From PALSA-660 sp036508075 (GTDB lineage: Bacteria; Actinomycetota; Coriobacteriia; Anaerosomatales; PALSA-660): DNA of 33,994 nucleotides. Numbering within the stretch: the first letter of the stretch is position 1; every line of letters begins with the position of its first letter. This document shows, piece by piece, positions 17,410 through 23,479 of the stretch. The notes under the pieces are model-generated. The model ran no database searches. It had not been told where the DNA came from and was given only the letters and a program-made list of their open reading frames with translations. Position numbers and translations under genes: made by a program. The stretch covers positions 1-33,994 of the forward strand of contig DATCIA010000105.1 in the NCBI GenBank assembly GCA_036508075.1, written 5' to 3'.

Positions 17410-18228
17410 TCACGCGTCCCTGCCGGCCAGAAGCCCCCGGAACGTCTCGTAGGTGAGCAGATCGGCCTCGTCGGGACGCTCGAGAAAGCGGTTCACATCG
17501 GCCCGGGCCGCCGGCCAATCCACGTCGGCGAGTCGCGACAGCACCGCGACGGGCCACTCCCCGACCTCGAAGGTATTCGCGGCGCCGGATGTCTGGCGCA
17601 GTGCGTTGCGGAGCATCTCGATGTTGGGTTCGGGGCGTCGTGGGTCCTGCAGATACCACCACAGGTCATAGAGGTCCCGCCCCTTGGTGTAGCGCCGCGT
17701 CATCACCGCGGCGAGCTTCCCCGCGAACAGCGACGGCAGGTCGTGGTGCTGCACCCGGAGCCCATACTCGAAGCTCCGCAGACCGCCTACCTCGAGCACC
17801 GCGCCCGCAGGTGGCCTGGTGTCCACCTCGATCTTGACGCGGAAGACCTTGTCCGCGTGCGGCGAGATCCCCGCCTCGTACTCGGCGCCCACGAATCCGA
17901 TGAAGGCCTTGTTGACCACGCTCTTGTCGTTGACGCTCGCGCGTACGACGTAGCCCTGCGCGGTCAGGTCCCGCTCGACGCGCGCGACCATGTGCGCGAA
18001 GGCGAATCCGCCCTCGGGCCGCTCCAGCGCGAAATCCAGATCCTCAGAGAAGCGTGCGATCCCGTAGACGAAGCGCAGGCACGTGCCGCCGTGGAACGCG
18101 AGGGGCCGGAACGCCTTGGCGCTCTGCATCGACGCGAGCACGGTGGCCTGAAGGTACTCGCGCATCAGGTTCACGCCATCGACCGCCGGGGGGCGGTTCG
18201 AGACGAGCGCGATCATCCGATCCTTCAC
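17410..18228 (-). CDS. AbiEii-type nucleotidyltransferase toxin
   Basis: 272 residues; the toxin of an AbiE (type IV) toxin-antitoxin pair. Family knowledge: AbiEii is a DNA polymerase-beta-fold nucleotidyltransferase that arrests growth, for example by modifying tRNA, and can abort phage infection. Visible motifs in order are FHGGTCLRF (GG at 47-48), FSEDLDFAL (Asp63 and Asp65, the metal pair), KIEVDTRPP (third acidic residue, Asp136), FAGKLAAV (Lys171) and KGRDLYDLWWYL (183-193), the C-terminal family signature. The catalytic set looks complete. The GTG at 18228 overlaps the antitoxin stop (GTGA), with AAGGTGA 7 bases upstream, so translation is coupled to the antitoxin. Confidence 0.92.
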   Translation of the reverse strand: MKDRMIALVSNRPPAVDGVNLMREYLQATVLASMQSAKAFRPLAFHGGTCLRFVYGIARFSEDLDFALERPEGGFAFAHMVARVERDLTAQGYVVRASVNDKSVVNKAFIGFVGAEYEAGISPHADKVFRVKIEVDTRPPAGAVLEVGGLRSFEYGLRVQHHDLPSLFAGKLAAVMTRRYTKGRDLYDLWWYLQDPRRPEPNIEMLRNALRQTSGAANTFEVGEWPVAVLSRLADVDWPAARADVNRFLERPDEADLLTYETFRGLLAGRDA

Positions 18229-18899
18229 TGATGCTCACCTTCTTCCAGCTCACGGTACTCATCACGTTGGAGCGAAGCGATCTGCTTCACGATCGACGCG
18301 GCTCTGATCAGTCTGGGGCTGCCCGATCTCCGGGCCATGTCCGAAAGCCTGCCCGAATCCAAACGTCCCGCGGTCTCGAGGCGCAGCTCGTCGAGCAGCG
18401 CGCGATCGTCCGCGTGCGTGCGGAAGTACAGCACGTCGAGCAGTGCCTTCTCGGGACTCGCAACGAACGCGGAGGCCTGCAGGGCGGGAGGTCCCGAGAA
18501 GAGCGGCACAAGGTCGTAGCCCCACAGGTAGGTCGGCCGGATATGCCGGTACGCGAATCGGCCGTACGGGGTGTCGTAGGCACCGGCCCTTCCGGTCGTC
18601 ACGCTGGTGACGGTGAAGACCGACTCCGGAGTGATCCCGTACCAGCCGAGCGCGTACTCCATCGATACGTACGAGGGCCGGACCAGGGCATTGGCGATCT
18701 CGAAGGGGTGCGGACGCCGGGAAGCGTACGGGTCGGCGACGACGTACAGGCCCCTCCGCAGTCTGACGAGACGGCCCGTCGACACCCAGCGGGAGAGCTG
18801 GCTGGCCAGGTCGACCGGGTCCACGTCGCCCGCGAGCAGAAGCGACGGCTCGAAGAGCGGTCGCTCACCAACGATCTCAAGTAGCTCGGCAAACTTCAT
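18225..18899 (-). CDS. AbiEi-type antitoxin / winged-helix autorepressor
   Basis: 224 residues from the ATG at 18899. The N-terminal winged helix-turn-helix (about 1-60) shows the LSRWVSTGRLVRLRRGLYVV pattern typical of AbiEi. It is followed by SYVSMEYALGWYGI and FVASPEKALLDVLYF, the usual C-terminal domain signatures. Family knowledge: AbiEi neutralises AbiEii without forming a stable complex and represses its own promoter through inverted repeats. An in-frame start six codons upstream would run coding sequence into the operator, so the later ATG is chosen. No Shine-Dalgarno precedes this ATG, which raises the possibility of a leaderless transcript. Confidence 0.9.
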   Translation of the reverse strand: MKFAELLEIVGERPLFEPSLLLAGDVDPVDLASQLSRWVSTGRLVRLRRGLYVVADPYASRRPHPFEIANALVRPSYVSMEYALGWYGITPESVFTVTSVTTGRAGAYDTPYGRFAYRHIRPTYLWGYDLVPLFSGPPALQASAFVASPEKALLDVLYFRTHADDRALLDELRLETAGRLDSGRLSDMARRSGSPRLIRAASIVKQIASLQRDEYRELEEGEHQ

Positions 18900-18904
18900 A
18901 GCGT

Positions 18905-18928
18905 CAATATGACACATCCGTCATATTG
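18905..18928 (-). promoter_or_regulatory. Perfect inverted-repeat operator upstream of the AbiE pair
   Basis: The half-sites caatatgac (18905-18913) and gtcatattg (18920-18928) form a flawless 9-bp inverted repeat around a 6-base spacer, beginning 5 bases upstream of the antitoxin ATG. It is AT-rich in a very GC-rich region. Position and symmetry fit the autoregulatory site expected for AbiEi. A CATATT hexamer in the proximal half-site could be the -10, so binding would block transcription initiation. Confidence 0.75.
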
Positions 18929-18974
18929 CCGCTATGCATCTCGCACTCAGCGGCCACCATGGTGACGCGAGGCG

Positions 18975-19436
18975 CTACCGCGACCGTGGGCGATACGGGC
19001 CGCGGGACTCGCGAGCCACCGAGCCCATGGGCTCGGTGACGAACTCCGGATGCGCGAACAGAAGTCGCATGAAGTTGTCCGCTATGCGGGTCTGCAGTTC
19101 CTGGCCGCGCTCCCAGCGGCCCACCGTCCCGGCCGAAACCCCGAGCTGGCCCTCCAGAACCGTCTGGGTGATCCCGACGGCGAGTCGCATCTCCCGGATG
19201 CCCGAGGACGACAGCCGGCCGAGCCCGGCGCGCGCGGCCTCCACGCCGGCCTGCTGGATCGCGTCCATCTGTGCCGCGTCGATGAAGCCCTCACCGCACG
19301 CGTCGCAGCGCTCGTACTCGAAGCCCTCGACGGCGAACGTGCCTTCCCGGAACTCCCTTTGGAGTGGCGCCGAACTCAACCGGACAGCACGTGCGCCGCA
19401 AACGTCGCATAGCGACGGGTAGTGCCGGCTGACCAT
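18975..19436 (-). CDS. mqsA: MqsA-type antitoxin: zinc finger plus HTH
   Basis: 153 residues from the ATG at 19436, which has GGAGG 8 bases upstream. GTG codons at 19451 and 19445 would be poorer starts. The N-terminal zinc domain has two CxxC pairs, Cys10/Cys13 (CDVCG) and Cys44/Cys47 (CDACG). A helix-turn-helix domain at about 83-112 (LAVGITQTVLEGQLGVSAGTV then GRWERG) is of the Xre/MqsA type. Known MqsA proteins bind and neutralise the MqsR RNase through the N-terminal domain and repress the operon through the HTH. The gene lies 16 bases after the toxin gene. The toxin-first order is characteristic of mqsRA. Confidence 0.88.
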   Translation of the reverse strand: MVSRHYPSLCDVCGARAVRLSSAPLQREFREGTFAVEGFEYERCDACGEGFIDAAQMDAIQQAGVEAARAGLGRLSSSGIREMRLAVGITQTVLEGQLGVSAGTVGRWERGQELQTRIADNFMRLLFAHPEFVTEPMGSVARESRGPYRPRSR

Positions 19437-19452
19437 CTCAACCACCTCCACG

Positions 19453-19785
19453 TCAGTGCTCCTCGCCGTCGCCGCAGAACGACAGCACGCGATACCGAAT
19501 CCCGTCGTCTTGCAGCGTGAACTTCACGTACAGCCGCTCTCCACCGAACACCGGCTTGTAGATGTCGAGCCACGCCCCGGGCCGCGTCAGATGCCGCTGC
19601 GACTTGTGGAAGTCCGCCCGCGACAGCGATGCCACACACGACTCGATGGTGCTCCTGCTCCAGCTCCGGCGATCCAGGTGCGTCGACACGCGCGCGGTGA
19701 CCTGGAAGCGGCCATCCGAGAACGCGCGCCACACGCCGGCGAGATCGTACGCCGGTCGGTTCGACTCCTCGGGTCCGTCGCGCAC
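19453..19785 (-). CDS. mqsR: MqsR-type mRNA interferase toxin
   Basis: 110 residues from the GTG at 19785, with GGAGGGG 6-8 bases upstream. The pattern follows E. coli MqsR: an N-terminal helical region, then ADFHKSQ (Lys61, matching the FYKS lysine), AWLDIYKP (matching IWQDVYRP), ERLYVKFTL (Tyr86, matching VYLKI) and the C-terminal RVLSF. Known MqsR is a RelE/BrnT-fold RNase that cleaves mRNA at GC-rich trinucleotides. The glutamine of IWQDVY, thought to take part in catalysis, is Leu73 here, so activity or specificity may differ. It is immediately followed by its MqsA partner. Confidence 0.82.
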   Translation of the reverse strand: MRDGPEESNRPAYDLAGVWRAFSDGRFQVTARVSTHLDRRSWSRSTIESCVASLSRADFHKSQRHLTRPGAWLDIYKPVFGGERLYVKFTLQDDGIRYRVLSFCGDGEEH

Positions 19786-19830
19786 GAGTCACCCCTCCAG
19801 AGAGGACGTGCGAGAGGGGCTCGCGTTTAG

Positions 19831-19839
19831 AATATAGCA
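19831..19839 (-). promoter_or_regulatory. Extended -10 promoter for mqsRA
   Basis: The minus strand reads TGCTATATT, an extended -10 (TGn + TATATT), about 46 bases upstream of the mqsR start in an AT-rich pocket. No clear -35 is seen, which extended -10 promoters tolerate. Confidence 0.45.
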
Positions 19840-19889
19840 CCGTGCGCTGTTTCATGCAGACCGACATGCGAGGAACCGACCGAGCCTCC

Positions 19890-20306
19890 CTACCGCCCCC
19901 AGCCGCGCTGCTCGATCACGGCCAAGACGGCATCGCGCTCGAGCATCCACGCATCGGCGGGCCGCTCCAGGAATCTCTCGACATCCGGCAACACGTCGTC
20001 CCACGGTGCCGACTCGAGCCGTCGGACCAGGGCACGCTTCCACGCCCCCGGCTACGACGCGAGGCCCGTCATCCCCGCTTGCCGCAGGGCACCCGCCAGC
20101 AGGACCTCGTTGGGCTCCGGCCAGCCCGGGTCGCTCAGGTACCACACGAGGTCGTAGATGTCGCGGCCTTTGAGCCATTCCCGACACAGCACCGCGGCCG
20201 TCTTGCCCGCGATCAGCGACGGCTTGTCGTGATGCGCCAGGCGCAGCGTCACGAAACGGCGCACGGTGGTCACCTCGAGGCCGGCCCCCGCCGGAGGCCG
20301 CGTGGA
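19890..20306 (-). pseudogene. Headless AbiEii-type toxin remnant with an in-frame stop
   Basis: Translation from 20306 aligns with the intact toxin at 17410-18228: STRPPAGAGLEV matches DTRPPAGAVLEV, KPSLIAGKTAAVL matches LPSLFAGKLAAVM, and KGRDIYDLVWYLSDP matches KGRDLYDLWWYLQDP. A TAG at 20052-20054 interrupts the frame after about 84 codons. Reading through it, the same frame continues with clear homology (DVERFLERPADAWML versus DVNRFLERPDEADLL) to a stop at 19890. The N-terminal half with the catalytic GG and DxD motifs is missing and no start codon is present. The junction near 20306 is where it meets the out-of-frame HTH fragment. This is a dead second AbiEii, similar but not identical to the intact one. 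Confidence 0.85.
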
Positions 20307-20491
20307 TGGACCCGCTGCTGCGAGAGACCCAGAACGTCCCCCGCGCCCCGGACGCTCAGCGAGAGCTCCCCGACCAAGGTCTCGATGGCTCTGTCCGTTG
20401 CGGAATGGGCGGCCCTCTGATCCCGCTCCAGCAGGGCCCGACCCTTGCGCTCGACCGCTCTTGCCAGGCGCCGACCGCTCACCGACCTCAA
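20270..20491 (-). pseudogene. HicA toxin N-terminus fused in frame to an HTH fragment
   Basis: This frame starts with a TTG overlapping the hicB stop. Its first ~22 residues (RSVSGRRLARAVERKGRALL) match the HicA start (SVSGkeLckiLEkkGw-LL). The HicA catalytic GSHH segment should follow and is absent. Instead the frame continues into ATDRAIETLVGELSLSVRGA then GDVLGLSQQRVHPR, which reads as a helix-turn-helix DNA-binding fragment of unrelated origin. From about 20306 the DNA is better explained by the AbiEii remnant in another frame. It looks like the result of deletion/recombination between toxin-antitoxin loci. If translated (73 residues) it would have no HicA RNase activity. Confidence 0.65.
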
Positions 20492-20730
20492 ATCGCGACG
20501 TCGACGACCTTGTCATGCTCGCCGACCGAGAGGCTCTCGACATCGACCGACAGGCACCCCGCGATGGCCTCGCGGAGGTTGTCGAGAAGTTCCTCCATCG
20601 TCTCGCCCTGACTCGCGCAACCGGGGAGGCTGGGAACCTCGCCCCAGTACCCGCCCTCGTCCGCAACGTGAACAATGGCCTTGAGCTGCACGGGGCCCAC
20701 CTCCGGCGACGTCGAACCGAACGCATGCAT
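20488..20730 (-). CDS. HicB-type antitoxin
   Basis: 80 residues from the ATG at 20730, with a strong GAGGAGGGG 5-7 bases upstream. The degenerate RNase-H fold of HicB is evident in VQLKAIVHVADEGGYWGEVP, SLPGCASQGETMEELLDNLR and EAIAGCL, the hallmark of this family. Known HicB proteins bind the HicA mRNA interferase and block its active site. No C-terminal HTH is present, as in the short HicB class. Here the HicA gene immediately downstream is truncated, so this antitoxin appears orphaned; it may still act on HicA copies elsewhere or be retained by chance. Confidence 0.87.
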   Translation of the reverse strand: MHAFGSTSPEVGPVQLKAIVHVADEGGYWGEVPSLPGCASQGETMEELLDNLREAIAGCLSVDVESLSVGEHDKVVDVAI

Positions 20731-20902
20731 TGTATCCCCTCCTCTCGGGTCGTCAGGGACAATCGTGCGCGCTGCAACCAACCCGGACCTGACCGCACCC
20801 CGAATCGGTTTCACCGCCGCTACCGGGCGCGATCGCCGTGACGCCGAAACGCTCGGAGCCGGCGAAGTCCCGGACGAGTCACACACGAGGTGCGTGGGGC
20901 GT

Positions 20903-21892
20903 CTACGCCGGCGTCCCGTACCCCTCGGGGTGCGCGCTGTGCCACAGCCAGGCGTCGCCGACGATGGCGCGCAGGTCGCCGAGTTCCGGCTCCCATCCGA
21001 GCTCCGCCGCCGCGCGGGCGTTGGAAGCGATCAACATCGCGGGGTCGCCCGCGCGCCGCGGACCGATCACGACCTCCACCTCGCGGCCCGTGACCTCCGC
21101 ACACGTGTTCACGAGCTCGAGGTTCGAGAACCCGCGCCCGCTTCCCAGGTTCCACACTCCCCCGCGGCCGCCCCCGCCCAGGCGCTCGAGCGCCATGCGG
21201 TGTGCGCGGGCGAGGTCCCACACGTGGATGTAGTCGCGTACGCAGGTGCCGTCAGGCGTGGGATAGTCGCCTCCGAAGACCTCGAAGGTCGACTTGCCGG
21301 ATGCCATCGCGCGCAACACACGCGGCACGATATGCGTCTCGGGGTGGTGTGCCTCGCCGAGCAGGCCGCCCGGCCATGCGCCGGCCACGTTGAAGTAGCG
21401 CAGACGCACCGAGCGCAGCCGGCGCACCTCACCGAACTCCTCGAGCGCCTCCTCGAAGGCCAGTTTGCTCGCGCCATAGGCGTTGACCGGGACGGTCGGT
21501 GCGTCCTCCTCGATCGGAACGCGCTTCGGCTCGCCGTACACCGCGGCGGTGGATGAGAACACGATCGATCTGACGTCGTTGTCCGCCATCGCACGCAGCA
21601 GCTCGAGGGGCTTGGTGACGTTCGCCTCGAAGTAGCGGGCGGGGTCGGCCTGCGACTCGGCGACCTCGATCAGCCCCGCGAGGTGCATCACGGCATCGCA
21701 TCCGGGAAGCGCCTCATCGAGCGCCGCGCGATCGCCGACGTCGGCGACCACCAGCGTCGCGCGCGGGTCGACCGCCTCGCGGTGGCCCTTCTCCAGGGAA
21801 TCGAGGACGGTGACCTCGTGACCCGCGTCCAGCAGAAGCCGCGTCGTCACCGAACCGATGTAGCCGGCGCCGCCGGTCACCAGGATGCGCAT
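20903..21892 (-). CDS. galE: UDP-glucose 4-epimerase
   Basis: An extended short-chain dehydrogenase that interconverts UDP-glucose and UDP-galactose (or the N-acetyl forms) for envelope sugars; cytosolic, NAD-bound. 329 residues from the ATG at 21892, which is preceded by a GGGGGAG stretch. Visible are the Rossmann motif GGAGYIGS at 7-14, FSSTAAVYG with Ser113/114 and Thr115, the catalytic Tyr139-x3-Lys143 (AYGASK), LRYFNVAGA, and the C-terminal VWNLGSGRGFSN and GDPAMLIAS regions of GalE. It is divergent from the radical SAM gene and upstream of the toxin-antitoxin cluster. The substrate (Glc/Gal or GlcNAc/GalNAc) cannot be told from sequence. Confidence 0.93.
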   Translation of the reverse strand: MRILVTGGAGYIGSVTTRLLLDAGHEVTVLDSLEKGHREAVDPRATLVVADVGDRAALDEALPGCDAVMHLAGLIEVAESQADPARYFEANVTKPLELLRAMADNDVRSIVFSSTAAVYGEPKRVPIEEDAPTVPVNAYGASKLAFEEALEEFGEVRRLRSVRLRYFNVAGAWPGGLLGEAHHPETHIVPRVLRAMASGKSTFEVFGGDYPTPDGTCVRDYIHVWDLARAHRMALERLGGGGRGGVWNLGSGRGFSNLELVNTCAEVTGREVEVVIGPRRAGDPAMLIASNARAAAELGWEPELGDLRAIVGDAWLWHSAHPEGYGTPA

Positions 21893-22097
21893 CGCACCTA
21901 CTCCCCCAACCGCCCGCACTCGCGCGGCCCGTCTCGGACCGCCAGCGTCTCAAGAGTAGCGCACGCACCTACGCCGTGGCCCGCTCGGCGTCGGCGATTC
22001 GTATACGATGGGTCCGGGTCGGGGGACCCGCGCGTGGCGGCCCGGGATCGCCGGGAGGCCGGGGAATCATGGTTCCTCTCACCGCAAGGACCGCGAC
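21893..22097. promoter_or_regulatory. Divergent intergenic region between galE and the radical SAM gene
   Basis: This 205-base gap must hold promoters for both genes. On the plus strand gtatacgat (22001-22009) contains TATACG/TACGAT, a -10 candidate without a clear -35. It is followed by a leader of about 85 bases containing a hairpin, gggtcc (from about 22010) paired with ggaccc, and further G/C-rich complementarity up to the AAGGA ribosome binding site. No known riboswitch pattern was recognised. Confidence 0.35.
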
Positions 22098-23096
22098 GTG
22101 ACCACCAAAAAGATCAACATGCTGCGCAACTTCGTGACCGGCAACACCCGGTTCGCGGAGTTCGCCGTCACCAACGCCTGTGTCGCGCGATGCTCGTTCT
22201 GCGACATCTGGAAGCAACGGCCCAAGGTGTTCACCGACGCGGAGCAGTCGCTTCAGGTGATCGACAACCTCGCCGACATGGGCGTGTCCCACATCACCCT
22301 CACCGGCGGGGAACCGCTCCTCCATCCCCACATCGTGGACTTCGTGCGGAAGTGCACGTCGCGCGGCGTCCACAGCGCGGTGCTCGACGCGGCGCCCTCA
22401 CTCATCACCAAGGAGAAGCTGCGATTGCTCGATGAGGCCGGTTGCGACCTGATCTCGATCTCGTTCGATTCGGACGACCCCGCCGTGCTCGAGGCGTCGA
22501 GGCGCATCCCCGGCATCATGCGCGACATGGAGGTCGCGGTCGGGAGGATCCGCGACACCCGCATCAAGTCGATGGCCTCGATCCTCATCTGGAACAACAA
22601 TCACGACCAGATGGAGAAGCTGTTCGCGAAGGCGACCGACATGGGCTATGACCTCATCTCGATCAACTACCCGACCTTCTCCGAGTCCGTCGTGTACCCG
22701 CTGGGAGGCGAGGGCATCAGCCTGTCGCGCGACCTCGTGGTCGAGTCGCTCGAGAGCGTGATCGAGCTCAAGAGATCGTCGAAGTACAGGATCATGAACT
22801 CGATCACCTCGATGGAGAACATCATCAGCTACCTTCGCGACCCCTCGACCGTCCGCTACGAGTGCTACGGCGGCTATAGGGTCATGTTCGTCGACTGGTT
22901 CTTCGACGTCAGGCCGTGCATGCAACTCCCGAACGTCCTGGGCAACATGCTCACCATGACGAAGGCGGACCTCGAGAAGGTCCCGTGCAACGCCTGCAAC
23001 ATGAGTTGGTACCGCGACTTCAGCGCCTTCTTTTGCGGCACCCGATCGCTTCCGGCCTACCGGGAGGCGCTCCGGTCGAGCCGCGACGTCCTCTAG
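22098..23096 (+). CDS. Radical SAM enzyme with C-terminal auxiliary cysteine cluster (SPASM/twitch-like)
   Basis: 332 residues from the GTG at 22098, with AAGGA 7 bases upstream. The radical SAM [4Fe-4S] motif CxxxCxxC is at Cys28-32-35 (CVARCSFCDIW), followed by the GGEP SAM-binding motif at 70-73 and a TIM-barrel pattern (TGGEP, ISFDSDDP, SMASILIW). The C-terminal part has Cys256, Cys274, Cys297, Cys300 and Cys313 (YECYGG, RPCMQL, PCNACNM, FFCG), consistent with one auxiliary iron-sulfur cluster as in SPASM/twitch proteins. The substrate is unknown. No precursor peptide, transporter or cofactor-biosynthesis gene is adjacent; the only neighbours are galE (divergent) and tRNA-Thr (convergent). 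MoaA, PqqE and nucleoside-modifying relatives all share this layout, so no specific name is given. Confidence 0.88.
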   Translation: MTTKKINMLRNFVTGNTRFAEFAVTNACVARCSFCDIWKQRPKVFTDAEQSLQVIDNLADMGVSHITLTGGEPLLHPHIVDFVRKCTSRGVHSAVLDAAPSLITKEKLRLLDEAGCDLISISFDSDDPAVLEASRRIPGIMRDMEVAVGRIRDTRIKSMASILIWNNNHDQMEKLFAKATDMGYDLISINYPTFSESVVYPLGGEGISLSRDLVVESLESVIELKRSSKYRIMNSITSMENIISYLRDPSTVRYECYGGYRVMFVDWFFDVRPCMQLPNVLGNMLTMTKADLEKVPCNACNMSWYRDFSAFFCGTRSLPAYREALRSSRDVL

Positions 23097-23125
23097 CCGA
23101 ATCCGCGGCGCGTCTCCCGCACGCA

Positions 23126-23159
23126 AAGACGCCCCCCGGGTATCGGCGGGAGGCGTCTT
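23126..23159. terminator. Bidirectional terminator between the radical SAM gene and tRNA-Thr
   Basis: aagacgcc (23126-23133) pairs perfectly with ggcgtctt (23152-23159), and the stem extends inward by five further positions with one mismatch around the loop ggtatcgg. It sits 29 bases after the radical SAM stop and 10 bases after the tRNA 3' end on the opposite strand. Each arm ends in TT, so it can serve both converging transcripts. Confidence 0.8.
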
Positions 23160-23169
23160 CTGGTGCTTC

Positions 23170-23246
23170 TGGAGCCGACGCGGGGATTCGAACCCCGGAC
23201 CCCCGCATTACGAGTGCGGTGCTCTGGCCAGCTGAGCTACGTCGGC
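23170..23246 (-). tRNA. tRNA-Thr(CGU), CCA encoded
   Basis: The 77-base minus-strand cloverleaf has acceptor GCCGACG/CGTCGGC (7 bp), a D-arm GCTC/GAGC, an anticodon stem CCGCA/TGCGG with loop CTCGTAA (anticodon CGT, reading ACG, threonine), variable loop GGGTC, and T-arm CGGGG-TTCGAAT-CCCCG. A discriminator T is followed by a genomically encoded CCA (23170-23172). All stems pair without mismatch. Confidence 0.97.
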
Positions 23247-23258
23247 ACGCAAGGAAGC

Positions 23259-23288
23259 AGTATACCGATGGGGTCGCCGCCGTCACAA
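23259..23288 (-). promoter_or_regulatory. Promoter of tRNA-Thr
   Basis: On the minus strand, -35 TTGTGA (23283-23288), an 18-base spacer and -10 TATACT (23259-23264) lead to a predicted start about 6 bases before the tRNA 5' end. This is the best sigma-70-type promoter in the window and shows that the tRNA is transcribed independently of the gene upstream. Confidence 0.7.
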
Positions 23289-23320
23289 GCCCTCGTGTGG
23301 AACACGCCATCACGCACCGT

Positions 23321-23479
23321 TCAGCGCCCAGCCTCCTCGGCCCTCTCGAGCGCCAACGAGCCGATCGGCGCGGTCGCGTACTGTGAACGGTCGGTGCCAG
23401 CCACGACCAAAGCGACGACGTCGCCGGCGTCGCGCAGGTCGCGGAGACCGTCGGTCAACTGCCGGTCCTCACAGCTCAC
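23321..23479 (-). CDS. Small 52-residue ORF coupled to the HTH-nucleotidyltransferase gene
   Basis: A GTG at 23479 overlaps the stop of the upstream gene (GTGA) and opens a frame to a TGA at 23321. Third codon positions are overwhelmingly G or C, as in neighbouring real genes, which argues for coding. The protein is acidic with a possible helix-strand-helix layout: QLTDGLRDLRDAGDVVALVV followed by AGTDRSQYATAP and a helical SLALERAEEAGR tail. No family is recognised. It is too short to be a HEPN toxin and lacks the RxxxxH motif. It may be a small partner of the upstream protein or the residue of a larger gene. The tRNA promoter begins 33 bases downstream. Confidence 0.5.
   Translation of the reverse strand: MSCEDRQLTDGLRDLRDAGDVVALVVAGTDRSQYATAPIGSLALERAEEAGR

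Noticed and set aside
19852..20187. A 111-residue minus-strand frame overlapping the AbiEii remnant.
   Set aside because: It has no homology pattern. The overlapping remnant frame aligns residue by residue with the intact AbiEii.
22001..22097. A riboswitch upstream of the radical SAM gene.
   Set aside because: There is GC-rich complementarity, but no recognised aptamer core such as the SAM, cobalamin or FMN consensus.
23321..23479. The small ORF after the MNT gene as a HEPN toxin (MntA-HepT system).
   Set aside because: 52 residues is far too short for HEPN, and the RxxxxH active-site motif is absent.
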